Shown here: positions 8,955 to 17,594 of the stretch, one piece after another
How the letters are laid out: each line of letters begins with the position of its first letter
Position numbering within the stretch: the stretch's first letter is position 1
Assembly: GCA_003576975.1 (NCBI GenBank)
Contig: QEVD01000011.1
Span: 1-47,247, forward strand
Direction: 5' to 3'
Length of the DNA stretch: 47,247 nt
Origin: Candidatus Zhuqueibacterota bacterium
GTDB taxonomy: Bacteria; Zhuqueibacterota; Zhuqueibacteria; Zhuqueibacterales; Zhuqueibacteraceae
Translations under genes and position numbers: made by a program
The notes under the pieces: model-generated
What the model was told of the DNA's origin: nothing
The model's database searches: none
What the model saw: only the letters and a program-made list of their open reading frames with translations

Positions 8955-10001
8955 ATGAATAACTTTCGGCAACCGTTGTGGTTGCTTCTTTTTGTCAGTG
9001 TGATTGGTTTTACCTCGAGGGCCCAGGCGCAGGATTACAAGCTTGAGAGAGGCGATTTTCTTCAAGTTACCTTTTGGCAAGAACCCACGCTGAATACGCA
9101 AGCGCGCATTGACACGGAAGGCAAAATCGATTTGCCGCTGATCGGCCGCATTGAAGCGGTCGATAAAACAATTGACGAGTTAAGCCGGTTCATCGTCGAA
9201 AAGATCTCGGTTTATAATAAGAAAATCTCGCAAGCGAACATTACCGTGATCGAATACGGCAATCGCGCCATTTTCATTGCCGGTGCAGTGGTCCGGCCCG
9301 GAAAGTATACGTTTCAAAACCTCCCGAATTTGTGGGAGGCCATCCTCGAGGCCGGCGGCCCCTCGCCGGTGGCGCAATTGAGTCGGGTGAAAATTTTTCG
9401 CGGCGGCGAGGCGAGCGGGAATATTGAAACGATCGACGTTGCCAGCGCGTTCGAATCCGGCAATGTGAAGAATCTGCCGAAATTAGGCCCGGGCGATTAT
9501 GTGTCGGTTCCAAGTGTCGCGCCGGCTATGGGCGCCGGCGGGGCTATTGCGGAAGGCGGCGGGTTGCAAGGCGGCGCGCTCATTGATCCCCAAAACGCGA
9601 TATATGTCTTCGGACTCGTCGTGCAGCCCGGCATGTATCCGTATGAAAAAGACCTGGACGTGTTGCAAGCGATCATTCGCGCCGGCGGACCGGTGTTGCA
9701 GCAAAACGGCGGCGGCAACAACCGTGCGCCGATTGAACCGGACTTGACGCGCGTGCGCCTCATCAGCCGCGGCGCAGATGCCCCGGTTGTGTATGTGATC
9801 AACATCAAGGATTACACCAAACAGGCCGCGCCTTTGCCGCTGCTCGTGCGCCCGGGCGATACGATTTACATCCCCAGCCGCCCAAATTATGGGGCGTTCT
9901 TATTTGCGAATACGCTCGGTCAGGTCATTACCGGTACGGTTTCATTACTCACCTCTTATTTTGTGTTGAACACATTACTTGGACAGAATAACAACAACTA
10001 G
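8955..10001 (+). CDS. Polysaccharide export protein (Wza-like, Poly_export + SLBB)
   Basis: 348 residues. A signal peptide ends near AQAQ-D (residue 26). The Poly_export domain follows at 27-105 (YKLERGDFLQVTFWQEP, then IDTEGKIDLPLIGRIE). Two SLBB-type modules follow (IFIAGAVVRPGKYTF with LWEAILEAGG; IYVFGLVVQPGMYPY with VLQAIIRAGG). The last 30 residues form a hydrophobic or amphipathic helix, as in Wza where the C-terminal helices line the outer-membrane pore. It is not an obvious lipoprotein. The family forms the outer-membrane channel for EPS. GAAGGAG precedes the start, and the next gene begins 10 bases after the stop, so the two are probably translated together. Confidence 0.92.
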   Translation: MNNFRQPLWLLLFVSVIGFTSRAQAQDYKLERGDFLQVTFWQEPTLNTQARIDTEGKIDLPLIGRIEAVDKTIDELSRFIVEKISVYNKKISQANITVIEYGNRAIFIAGAVVRPGKYTFQNLPNLWEAILEAGGPSPVAQLSRVKIFRGGEASGNIETIDVASAFESGNVKNLPKLGPGDYVSVPSVAPAMGAGGAIAEGGGLQGGALIDPQNAIYVFGLVVQPGMYPYEKDLDVLQAIIRAGGPVLQQNGGGNNRAPIEPDLTRVRLISRGADAPVVYVINIKDYTKQAAPLPLLVRPGDTIYIPSRPNYGAFLFANTLGQVITGTVSLLTSYFVLNTLLGQNNNN

Positions 10002-10010
10002 AATTGAGCT

Positions 10011-11528
10011 ATGACGACCGGCGGAAAAATTGATCCACGCAGCCTGCTGCAACTCGCGCGTCGGCGCAAATGGTTTCTTATCATTCCTCCCATTGTGGCG
10101 TTGCTCGGCGCGTATTACAACATCTCGAATCTGCCCAAAGTTTACCGATCTGAAACCGTGATTCAGGTCGGTAATGTTGCGGCTTTGTCGCCGCAGATGG
10201 GTGATTTTGTGGACGGCTCTCGCGAGAGAAGGCCGGTACAAATGCGAAACCTCTCCGAAGACATTCTCGCGCAGTTGGTATCCGTCGAAGTCTTGGGAGC
10301 GGTGGTGGATCGCGTTCAACTGAAGCCGAGTCAGGGCATGCTGGAGGCGGCAAAAAAACTCCAGCTCGAACATCCTGATGAAAGCCAGGAATCAATCATT
10401 CGCCGCCTGCAAATTGATTGGCTGGCGAAACGCTTCACCTCGGACCGGGTCGTATTTGCGCGGCGCGGCAGTTCCATGCGCATTTCCTTTGATAATTCGG
10501 ATCCGGACAAGGCTTACATGATTGTCAAGACCCTGGCCGATGTTTTCATCGAACAAAATCTTGCCAAAGAATCGCGCAACGCGCAGATCGCCATCGGCTT
10601 CAGCAAGGAACACGAAGAACGTTTTCGCCAGCAATACGAAGACGCGCTCGAACGTATGCGCCGCTTGAAAGAGCGTTCGACGTATGAGCAATCCAAGAAG
10701 TTGGTGGTGAATGCCAACAATGAGGCCCAGGCAAATACGGTTTTAAGTGCTTTGAAAGTTGATATTGGCCGGCAGCAAGATTTGGTGTCCGGGCTGCAAA
10801 CGAAGTTGAGCAGTTCCGCTGCCAGCGCCATTGTTTGGGACGACCCCAAAACCGAAGCGCTGCGCCGCCGCATGCTGCAAAAAGCCGAAGCGCTGGCGAC
10901 CGTGATGGCGCAATTCGATTGGCGGGACGCGAATGTCATCAGCGTGAATCAGGATATTGCGGCGCTGCGCGATCAATATCGCGAGGCAGTGGCCAAGCAT
11001 GTGGCAGGCAGATCGGTGGGAATGAAATCCCAAGAAGTCGAACTGGCCACCCAGTTGCAAGTGGCGCAGCTTGATTTGGATTTGCTCCAGCAAGAAAAAA
11101 AGATTCTCGATGGTTTTTTAGCGGAGTATCGCGGCAGCTTGGGCCGGCAGCCGGGATTGGAGATGGATCTCGTCGAAGCGCAGAAGCAGGTCGATGATCT
11201 GGCTGCCAAACTCTATGCCTTCCAGAATCAAACGGTGCGCTCCAAGCTCGGCCAGGATTTGCAGTCCAGCAGCGCAGACGAACTTTTTCGCATTATCAGC
11301 CCGGCAAACCGGCCGCTGGCGCCGATCCCTCAGAATGAAACACAGATTCTCTTGATTGCGATTTTCGGCGGCCTGGGATTCGGAGTTGGCGCTGTTTATC
11401 TGCTGGAGTTTTTTGATCATTCCTTCAAATCTGTCGATGATGTTGAAACGTTGTTGGGCGTCACAGTGCTCGGCGTAATTCCCAAAATTCAATTTGCCGA
11501 GCCCGGCAAGGCTAAGCGGCCGTTCTAA
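10011..11528 (+). CDS. Chain-length determinant (Wzz/PCP-2-like) inner-membrane protein
   Basis: 505 residues. A transmembrane segment is at about 25-43, then a conserved YRSETVIQV strand, a long periplasmic region rich in heptads (coiled coil about 190-420) and a second transmembrane segment at about 446-465. RPLAPIPQNE before the second segment matches the Pro-rich motif of Wzz proteins. It carries no ATPase motifs of its own; the kinase part is encoded separately at 14756. The cytoplasmic tail (FKSVDDVETLLGVTVLGVIPK) is the usual activator tail for a BY-kinase. It controls polymer length and couples polymerisation to the Wza-like channel. It resembles the XrtA-associated chain-length family as I recall it. 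Confidence 0.9.
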   Translation: MTTGGKIDPRSLLQLARRRKWFLIIPPIVALLGAYYNISNLPKVYRSETVIQVGNVAALSPQMGDFVDGSRERRPVQMRNLSEDILAQLVSVEVLGAVVDRVQLKPSQGMLEAAKKLQLEHPDESQESIIRRLQIDWLAKRFTSDRVVFARRGSSMRISFDNSDPDKAYMIVKTLADVFIEQNLAKESRNAQIAIGFSKEHEERFRQQYEDALERMRRLKERSTYEQSKKLVVNANNEAQANTVLSALKVDIGRQQDLVSGLQTKLSSSAASAIVWDDPKTEALRRRMLQKAEALATVMAQFDWRDANVISVNQDIAALRDQYREAVAKHVAGRSVGMKSQEVELATQLQVAQLDLDLLQQEKKILDGFLAEYRGSLGRQPGLEMDLVEAQKQVDDLAAKLYAFQNQTVRSKLGQDLQSSSADELFRIISPANRPLAPIPQNETQILLIAIFGGLGFGVGAVYLLEFFDHSFKSVDDVETLLGVTVLGVIPKIQFAEPGKAKRPF

Positions 11529-11651
11529 GAAGGTGAGATCGCTGAAGAGGGCAGCGATCCAGAAGTTCGTGTGGCCGGCGCTTCCTTAGCCCGCATACTG
11601 GCAGCACAAAGAAGAAACGATTTGAATGTTTATTATTGAAAGGGTAGCGGC

Positions 11652-13358
11652 TTGTCAGCGAAGAGGCGATTGATCGAAGCAGTCGAAGTGACGGAGGAAG
11701 GCATTCATATCGTCCGTCTCATGAAGGTTTTTGACGCTTCGAGCTTGGATGAATTTGAAAAAGTGCTTGCCTACTTGTTGTCGCGCAACCACTATCGCAT
11801 CGTCGTGGATCTCACCAGTGTGGAATTCATTTCGTCGGCCGGTTGGGGCGCGTTTACCGCCGAGTTGCGCCGTGTGCGTGATAATGGCGGCGACATTCGT
11901 TTGGCAGGCATGAATCCGGATGTGCTTGATGTTTTCCTGTTGTTGGAATTGGACAGCTTCATCAACGCTTACGATACCGTTGATGACGCCATTCTTTCCT
12001 TCGATGCAGCAACGGAGCGCGCGCCGCAGCAAGATTTTTTTGCTGGGGCCGGTGCAGGGTTTTTGCCTGCGGAGCATGCCGCCCCGGATCCTGACTTGTT
12101 TGATTCTTCGAGGTTGCCGCATGAGCTGGAGCATGATCATCAGAATGCCGTCGCAAGTCATGAGGAGACTTATACCGGCGGCGTTGAACAACATTCCTCT
12201 CTGCCGTTTTCGGAGGCGACGGCGCCTGAGCCGCTTGTCGATGAAGAGCCGTTTTCTTTGCCTACTGCAACCGCAGAGCCGGACCTGTTAAGCTCAGTTG
12301 CGGATGAGTTTTTTAACTGGTCTCCATACGGCAGCGGCGATGCCGTTTCGTTTGAAAATAAGGCCACGACAACACCGAAGGAATTTGAGGCGCCACATTT
12401 TGAATCGGATGAATCATCGTATGAAAATGAAGATGTCCCGTTGGATCACCGCGCGTCTGGAGTGTACGAAGATTCGGATGAACCAAGCGAGACCTCCTTG
12501 TGGGCAGGCGATCTTTCTGAAGATGAAAGTGAATCCCCGCCCTCGAACGTTTCGCCGCATGCCGTTGCGCGAGATTCTTTCGATGCTGTTGATCCAGAGC
12601 AAGTTTCGGGCGCCTCTGCGCAGACGGAACAATTCTACGATGACTTTGCGTCACAAGATATCAATGATCCCTGGATTCTTGATGAAATAGATACTCTGCC
12701 GGAAGAATATGAAATGGAAGAGGTGAACTGGCGGGATGACTCCGGCTATGTTGAAAAAACACCAATATTTTTGGATGAGAACAGAGAGGCCTCCAGCGGG
12801 TATTCAAGTCCAGATCCTGGCGCCGGCAAGAGTTTTGGCGGCGGAGCAGATAATTCTGCTGCCGTGAAACAGGCAGCAACACAGGAAGTCAGGCTGAAAG
12901 ATTATATGACTGCTTGGGCAGCGGCGCAAAAAAAGCCAACGGCAAAAGCAGAGTCCGCACCTGAGAACGGTTCACGACAAGAGTTGTCTCAGCGGCAGAA
13001 TGTGTCTGTGAATCCCGCTGCGCCACGACAACATCCCGGCGAGACGCCCGCAACTGCTCCGGCGTTTGCTCATATCGACCAGCACAGCAAACAAGCCTTT
13101 CGCAACGGGCCGCAGCCGATTCGAAAATTACAAACGGCGCAGCGCATGCAATTTGATGGTGATCGTTCGGCTCTTATCCGTCAAATCGTCAGCGAACATC
13201 CGCACTATGGCCCGACGATGATCCAAAAGTTTCTTGAAGTGCGAATTGAACCGGCAATCAGCGTGAGCCGGTCCACAGTCTATCGCTGGCTGCGCCAGGA
13301 GGAGCTGAACACACGCGAGCAACGTCTGCAATTCGCGGGCAGGGCGACGACGAACTGA
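11652..13358 (+). CDS. STAS-domain protein with long acidic linker and transposase-like C-terminal HTH
   Basis: 568 residues, start TTG with AAAGGG upstream; the STAS fold needs residues ahead of the first ATG codon (residue 24). Residues about 10-112 form a STAS domain (anti-sigma-factor antagonist type): IVVDLTSVEFISSAGWGAF, with Ser61/Ser62 at the site phosphorylated in SpoIIAA-like proteins. Residues about 115-380 are low-complexity and strongly acidic (many Asp, Glu, Ser, Pro), probably disordered. Residues about 380-500 are Ala/Gln/Pro-rich. Residues 504-568 look like a winged HTH from IS3/IS481-type transposases (EHPHYGPTMIQKFL, then ISVSRSTVYRWLRQEEL). I know of no characterised protein with this order. 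It lies between the Wzz-like and TPR genes. A phospho-switched DNA-binding regulator is inferred. Confidence 0.75.
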   Translation: MSAKRRLIEAVEVTEEGIHIVRLMKVFDASSLDEFEKVLAYLLSRNHYRIVVDLTSVEFISSAGWGAFTAELRRVRDNGGDIRLAGMNPDVLDVFLLLELDSFINAYDTVDDAILSFDAATERAPQQDFFAGAGAGFLPAEHAAPDPDLFDSSRLPHELEHDHQNAVASHEETYTGGVEQHSSLPFSEATAPEPLVDEEPFSLPTATAEPDLLSSVADEFFNWSPYGSGDAVSFENKATTTPKEFEAPHFESDESSYENEDVPLDHRASGVYEDSDEPSETSLWAGDLSEDESESPPSNVSPHAVARDSFDAVDPEQVSGASAQTEQFYDDFASQDINDPWILDEIDTLPEEYEMEEVNWRDDSGYVEKTPIFLDENREASSGYSSPDPGAGKSFGGGADNSAAVKQAATQEVRLKDYMTAWAAAQKKPTAKAESAPENGSRQELSQRQNVSVNPAAPRQHPGETPATAPAFAHIDQHSKQAFRNGPQPIRKLQTAQRMQFDGDRSALIRQIVSEHPHYGPTMIQKFLEVRIEPAISVSRSTVYRWLRQEELNTREQRLQFAGRATTN

Positions 13359-13431
13359 GAGGAAAGCACGGTATTGCGGTCAAGCGTGTCATGTGATCCC
13401 GAAACTTTTACATCACCTCTGTGAGTATGCT

Positions 13432-14550
13432 ATGGCTGATTTTCTATTCAATGATGTGATCAGTTCTCCCAAGGGAGAATATTTTCTCAAGACAACCACC
13501 GACGATCCGCAAAAGCGGATCACCTCTTCGTTCTTTCGCAACGGCACGCTGCTCGAGATGCGCACGCGCGAGTTCGACCCCAAATGGTCGCGCGACACGT
13601 TGCGCGTCAGGACGCGCGAGTTTCATGACGAAAAGAAAGACGAAGTGCAGATGCTCATTCAGCTCGCGGACAAGCTTCGGGACAGCAATCAGGCGGAAAC
13701 GAAAAACTTGTTGGGCCAGGCGTTTTTTCGGCGCGGCATGTACGAAGAAGCGATTGTAGAGTTTGAGGAAGCGATCATCCTCAACCCCCGCATTTCGAGC
13801 ATCTATAACAATCTCGGCGGCGCTTATATCGCGGTCAAGCGCTTTGATGACGCCATCACCGTTTTGGAGCAAGCCATTTCGATGTCGGCCGGGTATGCCG
13901 ATTTCCACAATAATCTTGGCCTGGCGTATCTCAAGAAAGAGCATTGCAAGAAAGCCGTCGAACAATTTTTGCGCGCCCTGGATAGCAATCCCTATTACGC
14001 CGATGCTTATTTCAATTTGGCGCTGGCGTATGTGCTGAATGCCTTTACCAAGGAAGACTTTGCCTTATCGGTCAATTGCTATCAGAAAGTCATCGAAAAT
14101 ACCGAAAAAGCCGCAAAGATCAACCCTTCGTATTACAATGAGCATACCGAACAAAGCCTCGGGTTCATGCGTGAAAAGAAGTATGAAGAAGCATACGAGT
14201 CTTTGCAACGGGTGCTGGCAAAGGTAACCAAGCCGGCCGACACCTCCTTCATTTTGGATTTTTATTTGCGGGTGATTTATGGCAGCAAAAAGCTGAGCAG
14301 CAGCCTGATTTGGCGTCACATTCGCCAATTGCAGGAATTGATCGAAAAATACCCGAACTATGCCGATTTGTACAATCATCTCGGTGTGGCGTATGTGATC
14401 ATGAGCAAATTTGTCAATCACAAGGCCATTCAACAATTTGACAAGGCCATGGCGCTCAACCCGGCATACGAGCGCGCCAAGCGGAATAAACGCCTGGCAG
14501 AGTATGATCACAAGGGCATGCAATTGCTGTTCGATGCCGTGCTCAAATAA
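13432..14550 (+). CDS. Tetratricopeptide-repeat protein
   Basis: 372 residues from the ATG at 13432; a GTG at 13393 would add 13 residues, and neither has a strong ribosome site. About 85 N-terminal charged residues precede five to six TPR units, for example QAFFRRGMYEEAIVEFEEAI, NLGGAYIAVKRFDDAITVLEQA, NLGLAYLKKEHCKKAVEQFLRAL and HLGVAYVIM. There is no signal peptide or membrane segment, so it is probably cytoplasmic. TPR proteins scaffold complexes. It lies directly after the STAS-HTH gene (gap 73 bases) and before the BY-kinase, so a regulatory or scaffold role in EPS control is plausible but not shown. Confidence 0.8.
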   Translation: MADFLFNDVISSPKGEYFLKTTTDDPQKRITSSFFRNGTLLEMRTREFDPKWSRDTLRVRTREFHDEKKDEVQMLIQLADKLRDSNQAETKNLLGQAFFRRGMYEEAIVEFEEAIILNPRISSIYNNLGGAYIAVKRFDDAITVLEQAISMSAGYADFHNNLGLAYLKKEHCKKAVEQFLRALDSNPYYADAYFNLALAYVLNAFTKEDFALSVNCYQKVIENTEKAAKINPSYYNEHTEQSLGFMREKKYEEAYESLQRVLAKVTKPADTSFILDFYLRVIYGSKKLSSSLIWRHIRQLQELIEKYPNYADLYNHLGVAYVIMSKFVNHKAIQQFDKAMALNPAYERAKRNKRLAEYDHKGMQLLFDAVLK

Positions 14551-14755
14551 GCATCGCAAGCGCCGCCCTCAGTTTGATCTTTGCAAGCTGTCTATCCCAT
14601 TGACGATTATGGCCGTCAGGAAAAATCATTTCGAACGCGAGCAGCTTTGCCACGGAAGGCTTGACCGGCATGATTGGATTTGCCGCGTAACTGGAGTGCG
14701 GATGCCAACAAGCCGAGTAGCCGGTTGTGTGTTCATGAGGAACAGTTGAGGATCT

Positions 14756-15469
14756 ATGCAGAAGTCTCTGACAAATTCGATTGTATCCGTTTTTAGCGAC
14801 GAAACGCCGGAAGCGAATGAGTTTCGGCGGTTATACTCCAAGCTCAAAAACCTGTACGCCGCCGACGAGATGAAAAATTTTCTCGTGACGAGCGCGAAGA
14901 TGAACGAAGGGAAGAGCACGATCGCGGCATTGCTGGCGTGTACGATTGCGCGCTACCGCAACACCAAAACGATTTTAGTCGATTGCGATTTGCGCCGGCC
15001 CCGCGTTCACCAGCTTTTTGGCATGCCCAAGGAAGAGGGCGTTGCCGATGTGCTGATGGGCACGCGCAAGCTCGACACGTGCTTCAAGCAAACGCCGATT
15101 GAGAACTTGCGGTTGTTGACTTCCGGCGGCGTGGTGACGAGCCCGACAGAGTTGATTAATTCCGCGCGCATGCGGGATCTGTTTTCCGAGATCAAATTTT
15201 ATTTCGACACGATTATTGTCGATTCCCCTCCCGTCATCCCGGTGACCGATGCCCTGATTTTGAGTCCGGAAATGGATGGCGCGCTTTTGGTGCTCAAAGC
15301 CGGCGAAACGCATAAAGCCGTGGTGCAACGCGCGGTGGATTTGATCCGCAATGCCGGTTTGAATATTCTCGGTGTGATCATCAACAATCAAAAAGCGGTT
15401 TTGCCGTATTATTATGACCATAAATACTATGGTTATTCCTACTACAACACCGAGGAAAAGGTGAAATAA
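14756..15469 (+). CDS. BY-kinase-type ATPase of EPS export (CpsD/CapB-like) with Tyr-rich tail
   Basis: 237 residues. Walker A is the variant SAKMNEGKST (46-55), Walker A' ILVDCDLRRP (73-82) and Walker B IIVDSPP (153-159), the three signatures of bacterial tyrosine kinases of EPS export. The C-terminus (218-230) has eight tyrosines in 13 positions, the autophosphorylation cluster. It lacks the transmembrane PCP part; the partner is probably the Wzz-like protein at 10011, as in Firmicutes CpsC/CpsD pairs. Phosphorylation cycles of the Tyr cluster control polymerisation and export. It begins 205 bases after the TPR gene with a GAGG before the ATG, and is followed at 18 bases by the epimerase. 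Confidence 0.92.
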   Translation: MQKSLTNSIVSVFSDETPEANEFRRLYSKLKNLYAADEMKNFLVTSAKMNEGKSTIAALLACTIARYRNTKTILVDCDLRRPRVHQLFGMPKEEGVADVLMGTRKLDTCFKQTPIENLRLLTSGGVVTSPTELINSARMRDLFSEIKFYFDTIIVDSPPVIPVTDALILSPEMDGALLVLKAGETHKAVVQRAVDLIRNAGLNILGVIINNQKAVLPYYYDHKYYGYSYYNTEEKVK

Positions 15470-15486
15470 ACAATCAGGAGCTTGGT

Positions 15487-16425
15487 ATGGCTTTATTTCT
15501 AGTGACAGGAGGCGGTGGTTTTATCGGGTGCAATATCGTGCGCACGTTGCTCGAACGCGGCGAACAGGTACGTGTGCTCGACAATTTTGCCACAGGTAAG
15601 CGTTCGAACCTCGCAGAATTTGACGGCCGGTTTGAGTTGATCGATGGCGACATTCGGAATGGCGTCGCCGTCGAAAAAGCAATGGCCGGCGTCGATTACG
15701 TGCTGCATCAGGCTGCGCTTGGTTCGGTTCCGCGTTCCGTGCATGACCCGATCACCTCCAACGATGTCAATGTCAACGGCACGATCAACATGTTGTGGGC
15801 GGCCAAGCAAGCCAAAGTCAAGCGCTTTGTGTTTGCCTCGTCTTCCTCGGTTTATGGTGATACGCCAACGCTGCCCAAAGAGGAGAGTATGGCGCCGAAT
15901 CCCATTTCACCCTATGCCACCTCCAAGCTTGCCGGTGAGCGATATGCGCTTTCGTTTTACTATGTCTATGGCTTGCCGACCGTGGCGCTGCGCTATTTCA
16001 ACGTCTTTGGCCCGAAGCAGGACCCCGAGTCGCAATATGCCGCCGTCATTCCGCGTTTTATCACGGCGTTGATGAGCGACAAATCGCCCATCGTTTTTGG
16101 CGACGGCGAACAATCGCGCGATTTTACCTATATCGATAATGTCGTGCAGGCAAATTTGCTGGCGTGCACCTCACCTGAAGCGCCGGGCCATTTTATGAAT
16201 GTGGCTTGTGGCGAGCGGTATAGTTTGAATACATTGTTGCGCCATCTCAACCAAATCATGAAGAAAGACATCGGCGCGATTTATGAGAATGGGCGCGCCG
16301 GCGATGTCAAGCATTCAATGGCTTCCATCGAGCGGGCACAAAAACTCCTCTCGTTCTCGCCTCAGATTAAATTTCAAGAAGGGCTGAACCGCACGGTTGC
16401 CTGGTATCTCGAACATCAGAATTGA
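15487..16425 (+). CDS. UDP-hexose/hexosamine 4-epimerase-like SDR (WbpP/GalE type)
   Basis: 312 residues of the extended SDR family. The NAD-binding motif TGGGGFIG (7-14), a catalytic Ser in ASSSSVYGD (118-125) and Y143xxxK147 (SPYATSK) are all present. HQAALGSVPRSV (74-85) is characteristic of WbpP/TviC-like UDP-GlcNAc/GlcNAcA 4-epimerases rather than of GalE. It would supply UDP-sugar precursors for the repeat unit in the cytoplasm. AGGAG lies just upstream. A strong hairpin follows 18 bases after the stop, so a transcript may end here. The exact sugar cannot be read from sequence alone. Confidence 0.88.
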   Translation: MALFLVTGGGGFIGCNIVRTLLERGEQVRVLDNFATGKRSNLAEFDGRFELIDGDIRNGVAVEKAMAGVDYVLHQAALGSVPRSVHDPITSNDVNVNGTINMLWAAKQAKVKRFVFASSSSVYGDTPTLPKEESMAPNPISPYATSKLAGERYALSFYYVYGLPTVALRYFNVFGPKQDPESQYAAVIPRFITALMSDKSPIVFGDGEQSRDFTYIDNVVQANLLACTSPEAPGHFMNVACGERYSLNTLLRHLNQIMKKDIGAIYENGRAGDVKHSMASIERAQKLLSFSPQIKFQEGLNRTVAWYLEHQN

Positions 16426-16442
16426 AGATTTCGTTTTACGTG

Positions 16443-16472
16443 AGGCGGGCGAAAGCTTTTTCGCCTGCCTTT
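16443..16472 (+). terminator. Probable Rho-independent terminator after epimerase gene
   Basis: A 12-base-pair stem (16443-16454 with 16459-16470, one G-T pair) closes a four-base GCTT loop. It is followed by a short TT and lies 18 bases past the stop codon. The T-run is weak but the stem is the strongest in the window. Confidence 0.55.
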
Positions 16473-16676
16473 GCCGCAGTTTTATGCCAATGGCGGTAAA
16501 TCAGTCGGAATTTTTAATGGCTGCGGCCAATTTTGCTTTTGAATAAAAAACTTGCAGCGCCAGGGAACGGTTGATTGCAAGATTTGATGCCAAGGATGGA
16601 TTATTGTTACATGGATATGGCGGCATGATTTCGCAGAGAATCATTGCCGTTAATGTCTTGCGCTTGATTGAGAATT

Positions 16677-17594
16677 ATGGGCATCAAAAACGCAATCACC
16701 ATCGATGTCGAAGACTGGTTTCACGTGTCGTTGTTCCGGACGAAAATCCGGCGCGACGAGTGGGACAAGCTGAAGAGCACCGTGGTCCAAAACACCTGCC
16801 GTGTGCTTAATGTATTCGCCGAAAAAAACGTCAAGGCGACTTTTTTTATTCTCGGTTGGGTGGCGGAACGCTATCCCGAAATCGTTGTTGCCATCAAAGA
16901 ACATGGCCATGAAATCGCCAGTCATGGCTATGCCCACCAGATTGTTTATGAACAGACGCGTAAGGAATTCACCTCCGATGTTGAAAAATCCCTGCTCATT
17001 TTGGAAAACATCACCGGTGAGCGCGTTCTGGGTTATCGCGCGCCGACGTATTCCATCACGCGCTCGTCGATGTGGGCCTGGCAAACCCTGGCGGATCTCG
17101 GCCTGGTTTATGATTCGAGCATTTTCCCGGTAAAGCACGATCTCTACGGCATTCCGGATGCGCCGCGGTTTCCCTTTGAGATACGCTTCTTAAACCAAAC
17201 CCGTCTCATTGAATTTCCTCTCTCCACCGTCGTGCTGATGAAGAAAAATTTTCCGATGGCCGGCGGCGGTTATCTCCGGCTTTATCCCTATTGGTTCATT
17301 CAACGCAGTGTGCGACAAATCAACGCCGAGGGCCGCCCGGCCATTCTTTATCTGCATCCTTGGGAAGTCGACGCGGATCTGCCGCGACTCAAGGTCGGTT
17401 TGTTCAAAACCATGCGCCACTATGGCAATCTGGCATTGACGGAGGAACGCTTGCGCCGCTTGTTGGATGAGTTTTCATTCGGCACGGTGAGCGAAGTGCT
17501 GGCCGACACGGAGATTCAAACCGACTGGCCGCGCACGGCCATGCCTGCCCATTATGGCAATGGCAAACTTCACACGAGCGTGCCCGCATCATGA
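16677..17594 (+). CDS. XrtA-type polysaccharide deacetylase (NodB/DUF3473 family)
   Basis: 305 residues from the ATG at 16677; a TTG at 16668 is the next option. The N-terminus TIDVEDWFHVS, then VKATFFILGWVAERYP, HGHEIASHGYAHQ and GYRAPTYSI are the standard signatures of the polysaccharide deacetylase family with the C-terminal DUF3473 (YLHPWEVD) found in XrtA/PEP-CTERM EPS loci. The metal ligands are the Asp in TIDVED and the two His of SHGYAH. It removes acetyl groups from the polymer or lipid-linked intermediates. No signal peptide is seen. Its TGA overlaps the ATG of the next gene (ATGA), so the two are translationally coupled. Confidence 0.93.
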   Translation: MGIKNAITIDVEDWFHVSLFRTKIRRDEWDKLKSTVVQNTCRVLNVFAEKNVKATFFILGWVAERYPEIVVAIKEHGHEIASHGYAHQIVYEQTRKEFTSDVEKSLLILENITGERVLGYRAPTYSITRSSMWAWQTLADLGLVYDSSIFPVKHDLYGIPDAPRFPFEIRFLNQTRLIEFPLSTVVLMKKNFPMAGGGYLRLYPYWFIQRSVRQINAEGRPAILYLHPWEVDADLPRLKVGLFKTMRHYGNLALTEERLRRLLDEFSFGTVSEVLADTEIQTDWPRTAMPAHYGNGKLHTSVPAS

